Below, piece after piece: positions 6,152 to 8,691 of a stretch of 8,691 nucleotides of DNA. Made by a program: the position numbers and the translations under genes. Positions within the stretch are counted from its first letter, which is position 1, and each line of letters starts with the position of its first letter. The notes under the pieces were generated by a model. That model had not been told where the DNA came from and did no database searches. It was given only the letters and a program-made list of their open reading frames with translations. Origin of the DNA: an uncultured Clostridia bacterium (lineage in GTDB: Bacteria > Bacillota_A > Clostridia > Christensenellales > CAG-138); contig CAMYWS010000037.1 of assembly GCA_947302865.1 (NCBI GenBank), positions 1 to 8,691 of the forward strand, read 5' to 3'.

Positions 6152-7728
6152 TGCTGTTTGCCTCGTGGGCGTTTCTTCTGTTTCTGGCGGTACTCGTGCC
6201 CGTGTACTACCTCGTGCCGAAACGGATCCAATGGATCGTGCTGCTGCTCGCAAACGGCGTTTTCGTCTGCTTTGCGGGCATCTTAGGCGCGGTCTTTATG
6301 GCCGTGACGGTTGCGAGCGTGTATGCGGCGTCGCGGGGGATGGACACGCTGTTTACCCGTCAGCGCGAAACGCTTGCCGCCATGAAGGCGACGCACACGA
6401 AGGAGGAACGGAAGGCGGTCCGCCTGCGGTTTGAACAGAAGCGGCGGCTGATCCTCGCTGCCTGTCTCGTGCTGAACGTTGGCGTCCTGTTCGTACTGAA
6501 ATACGGCGCGATGCTCGGACGGCTCTCCGCGGGCGTGTTCGGCGGAAAGCCGTTCGGACAGGACCTTGCGCTCACGATGGGCATTTCGTTCTATACGTTT
6601 TCGACGGTTGGCTACCTTTTAGACGTGTATCGCGAGACGATCCCGGCGGAAAAGAATCCTTTTAAGCTTGCACTGTTCACCTCATTCTTCCCGCTTCTGG
6701 TACAGGGACCGATCACGCGGTTCGAAACGGTGGGCAAAGCGCTTGCCGAACCGCATACGTTCGACGGACGGCGCTTCCTTTCCGCGGCGTTGCGCATCGC
6801 GTGGGGCTACTGGAAAAAGCTGATCGTCGCGGACCGGCTGCTTGTCGCGGTCAGGGCGCTCTGCGCAAGACCCGACGTATACCGCGGGGATTTCATCTTC
6901 GTCGAAATGCTGCTGTACGCCGCGTGCCTCTACGCGGATTTTACCGGCGGCATCGACATCACGATCGGCGTGGGCGAGATGCTCGGCGTCACGATCGAGG
7001 AAAACTTTCTGCGTCCGTACTTTTCGAAGAGCATTTCGGAGTACTGGCGGCGCTGGCACATCACGCTCGGCGAGTGGTTCAAGCGCTATGTCTATTACCC
7101 GCTGTCGGTCAGTAAACCGATGCGCGATCTTTCCAAAGCCACGCGGCGGTTCGGCGTCGGGTTTTCGCGGCGCGTGCCGGTGTACCTTGCGACGATCCTC
7201 GTGTGGGCGCTCACCGGCGCATGGCACGGCAGCAATCTGACGTTCCTCGTCTGGGGCGTATTAAACGGCGTTGTGATCCTGCTCTCCGAAGAGCTGAAGC
7301 CCCTGTACGCACGGTTCCGCAATCGCTTTCCGCGTCTTACCGAAAGCGCGTTCTACCGCGGTTTTACCGTGATCCGCACGGTGCTGCTCCTTTCGTCGCT
7401 CCGTATCCTCGACTGTTACGGTACGGTGCGCGACGCGTTTTCGTCGTTTTTCTCCATGTTTGTCACATGGAACTGGAGCGCGGTCTTCCGCGGCGGGATT
7501 CAGTCGCTGGGGCTTTCGTATGCCGATTACGCGATCGCGTTCTGCGGCGTTCTCGCGATGTTTGGGCTTTCGATGGTACAGCGAAAAGGCGCGATCCGAC
7601 CGCGCATCCTAAAGCGCGGCACGGTGTTTTCCGTTTGCGCGCTGCTCGTGCTGATCGGCACGATCCTGATTTTCGGACGCTACGGCTTCGGCTTCGACGC
7701 GTCCCAGTTTATCTACAACCGGTTCTGA
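6151..7728 (+). CDS. MBOAT-family membrane acyltransferase (DltB/AlgI-like)
   Basis: This 525-residue polytopic membrane protein should move an acyl or aminoacyl group from the carrier protein to an acceptor on the other side of the membrane. MBOAT landmarks are MGISFYTF (143-150), QGPITR (185-190), YADFTGGIDI (261-270), EYWRRWHITL with His303, and TGAWHGSN with His359. The two histidines correspond to the conserved pair of DltB and AlgI, and His359 is the expected catalytic one. DltB proteins are about 400 residues; the greater length and the motif wording place this protein nearer AlgI-type polysaccharide O-acyltransferases. A charged loop rich in Lys, Arg and Glu (about 70-99) separates the first helices from the rest. 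The start overlaps the carrier stop (TGATG), with AGGA six bases upstream. Pairing with an amino-acid ligase and carrier suggests aminoacyl rather than acetyl transfer. The family is certain; donor and acceptor are inferred. Confidence 0.92.
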   Translation: MLFASWAFLLFLAVLVPVYYLVPKRIQWIVLLLANGVFVCFAGILGAVFMAVTVASVYAASRGMDTLFTRQRETLAAMKATHTKEERKAVRLRFEQKRRLILAACLVLNVGVLFVLKYGAMLGRLSAGVFGGKPFGQDLALTMGISFYTFSTVGYLLDVYRETIPAEKNPFKLALFTSFFPLLVQGPITRFETVGKALAEPHTFDGRRFLSAALRIAWGYWKKLIVADRLLVAVRALCARPDVYRGDFIFVEMLLYAACLYADFTGGIDITIGVGEMLGVTIEENFLRPYFSKSISEYWRRWHITLGEWFKRYVYYPLSVSKPMRDLSKATRRFGVGFSRRVPVYLATILVWALTGAWHGSNLTFLVWGVLNGVVILLSEELKPLYARFRNRFPRLTESAFYRGFTVIRTVLLLSSLRILDCYGTVRDAFSSFFSMFVTWNWSAVFRGGIQSLGLSYADYAIAFCGVLAMFGLSMVQRKGAIRPRILKRGTVFSVCALLVLIGTILIFGRYGFGFDASQFIYNRF

Positions 7729-7729
7729 T

Positions 7730-8691
7730 ATGAAACGAAAAGGGTTTACTGTCATCGGCATACTGCTTGCCTGCATCGTGTGTTTCGGAGCGCTTGTCGC
7801 GGTCTCGCGACTTACAGCGCCGAAATACCGCTACACGCTGATCGACGGGCATCTGACCGGTGAGTATTATGACGAAACGACCGGTCACGACGTGCTGTTT
7901 GTCGGCGATTGCGAGGTGTTCGAGCACTTCTCGCCGGTCACGCTTTACAATGAATATGGGATCACGTCCTACATCCGCGGCGGCGCGCAGCAGCTTGTCT
8001 GGCATTCGTACTATCTTTTGAAGGACGCGCTTCAAACCGAAACGCCGAAGGTCGTGGTGTACAACGTGCTTGCGCTGAAATACGGCGCGCCGCAGTCCGA
8101 GGCGTACAACCGCCTGAATCTCGACGGCATGCGCATGGGTGCGGCAAAGCTCGGCGCGGTCCGCGCGTCCATGACCGAGGGCGAGGATTTCATGAGCTAT
8201 CTTTTCCCGCTTCTTCGGTATCACGACCGCGTCACGGCGCTGACGCGCGAGGACTTTACGTACTGGTTTTCGAAGGGCGATGCGGTCTCGTTTAAGGGGT
8301 ATGTGATGCACACGGGCGTCGATCCAGCGACGGAGGTGCCGCAGGAAAACTACGATCCGAAGCTGCCGGAAACGAGCATGGCATGGCTTGCCGAAATGGC
8401 GGATCTGTGCGAAGAAAACGGCGTTGCGCTCGTGCTCATCAAGTCGCCCTCGATCTATCCCGTATGGCACGCAGAGTGGGACGAAGAGATCGCGGCATTT
8501 GCAAAATCGCGCGGATTGCGGTATGATAATATGATCGCGGAAAACGACCGGATCGGCATCGACATGAACACCGACACGTACGATCAGGGACAGCACCTGA
8601 ACGTTTCCGGTGCGGAAAAGCTTTCCCGCTGGTTCGGCGCGATCCTGCAAAGCGAGTACGGGCTGATTGATCATCGCGGCGAGGCGGCGTA
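7730..8691 (+). CDS. Membrane-anchored SGNH/DltD-like protein with a Cys in the nucleophile position (reaches window edge)
   Basis: The reading frame gives 320 residues and ends at the edge with the two bases TA, so a TAA or TAG stop at 8690-8692 is likely and the protein is probably complete. It has an N-terminal membrane segment (about 7-26) and an extracellular domain with an SGNH-hydrolase layout. The nucleophile block reads FVGDCEVFEHFSP (57-69), with Cys61 where GDS is usual. The C-terminal block TYDQGQHLNVSGAEKLS (283-299) supplies Asp285 and His289, which are four residues apart, where DxxH is usual. In Dlt and alginate systems a protein of this kind (DltD, AlgJ/AlgX) works beside the MBOAT protein in the final transfer to the glycopolymer. 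The ATG follows the MBOAT stop by one base and has no clear ribosome site, so translation is probably coupled. The membrane segment directly after this ATG supports the start. The fold is well supported, and its role comes from context. Whether Cys61 is catalytic cannot be told from one sequence. Confidence 0.82.
   Translation, partial: MKRKGFTVIGILLACIVCFGALVAVSRLTAPKYRYTLIDGHLTGEYYDETTGHDVLFVGDCEVFEHFSPVTLYNEYGITSYIRGGAQQLVWHSYYLLKDALQTETPKVVVYNVLALKYGAPQSEAYNRLNLDGMRMGAAKLGAVRASMTEGEDFMSYLFPLLRYHDRVTALTREDFTYWFSKGDAVSFKGYVMHTGVDPATEVPQENYDPKLPETSMAWLAEMADLCEENGVALVLIKSPSIYPVWHAEWDEEIAAFAKSRGLRYDNMIAENDRIGIDMNTDTYDQGQHLNVSGAEKLSRWFGAILQSEYGLIDHRGEAA

Larger units (their letters stand above)
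1497..8691 (+). other. Predicted operon: D-amino acid supply plus Dlt-like surface aminoacylation
   Basis: Six genes run in one direction with almost no space between them. Stop and start overlap at 2336-2339 (ATGA) and at 6149-6153 (TGATG). The other gaps are 1 base (4415), 8 bases (5910-5917) and 1 base (7729). There is no room for internal promoters or terminators, and one good promoter lies upstream. The overlaps favour translational coupling and balanced production of enzymes that act in sequence: aminotransferase, surface transglutaminase-like protein, adenylating ligase, carrier protein, MBOAT transferase and SGNH protein. The window ends at the last codon of the sixth gene, so more genes may follow. 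Confidence 0.85.

Noticed and set aside
7709..8674. Minus-strand open frame of 321 codons opposite the SGNH gene
   Set aside because: It is a shadow frame with charged low-complexity sequence. The plus strand gives a membrane segment and SGNH blocks in frame up to the window edge.
4416..8691. Calling the four distal genes a standard dltABCD operon
   Set aside because: Gene order and families fit, but the ligase lacks the DltA Cys, the carrier lacks Asp before Ser, the MBOAT protein is AlgI-sized, the SGNH protein has Cys at its nucleophile position, and no small dltX-like gene is present.

Overview
The window is GC-rich coding DNA, with G/C strongly favoured at third codon positions. It looks chromosomal and most likely comes from a Gram-positive Bacillota, probably a clostridial lineage. 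That placement is an inference from strong AGGAGG-type ribosome sites, textbook sigma-A promoters, a KtrB-type potassium channel subunit and a Dlt-like acylation cassette; no marker gene confirms it. There are no RNA genes, insertion sequences, CRISPR arrays or phage genes. Nearly every base is coding except a 189-base divergent promoter region.

Layout. Bases 1-1307, minus strand: a KtrB/TrkH-type potassium transporter subunit, cut by the left edge just short of its C-terminus. Bases 1308-1496: two back-to-back sigma-A promoters, one for each direction. Bases 1497 to the right edge, plus strand: six tightly packed genes that read as one operon. In order they are a D-amino-acid (D-alanine) aminotransferase, a membrane-anchored extracellular protein with seven Ig-like modules and a C-terminal transglutaminase-like domain, a stand-alone DltA-like amino-acid adenylating enzyme, a 77-residue carrier protein, an AlgI-sized MBOAT membrane acyltransferase, and a membrane-anchored SGNH/DltD-like protein. 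The last gene reaches its probable stop exactly at the window edge.

Proposed joint action (inference). The aminotransferase makes a D-amino acid, most simply D-alanine. The ligase activates an amino acid with ATP and loads it onto the phosphopantetheine arm of the carrier protein. The MBOAT protein moves the acyl group across the membrane, and the SGNH protein helps place it on a cell-surface glycopolymer, following the DltABCD scheme. The transglutaminase-like protein sits outside the membrane and may act on, or be fixed to, the same surface layer.

Several key positions differ from classical Dlt proteins. The ligase has Gly272 where DltA has its D-alanine-selecting Cys. The carrier has Ala-Ser in place of Asp-Ser. 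The SGNH protein has Cys61 where a Ser nucleophile is expected. The MBOAT protein is much longer than DltB. I therefore read the locus as a Dlt-like surface aminoacylation system whose substrate and acceptor are unknown, rather than a standard teichoic acid D-alanylation operon.
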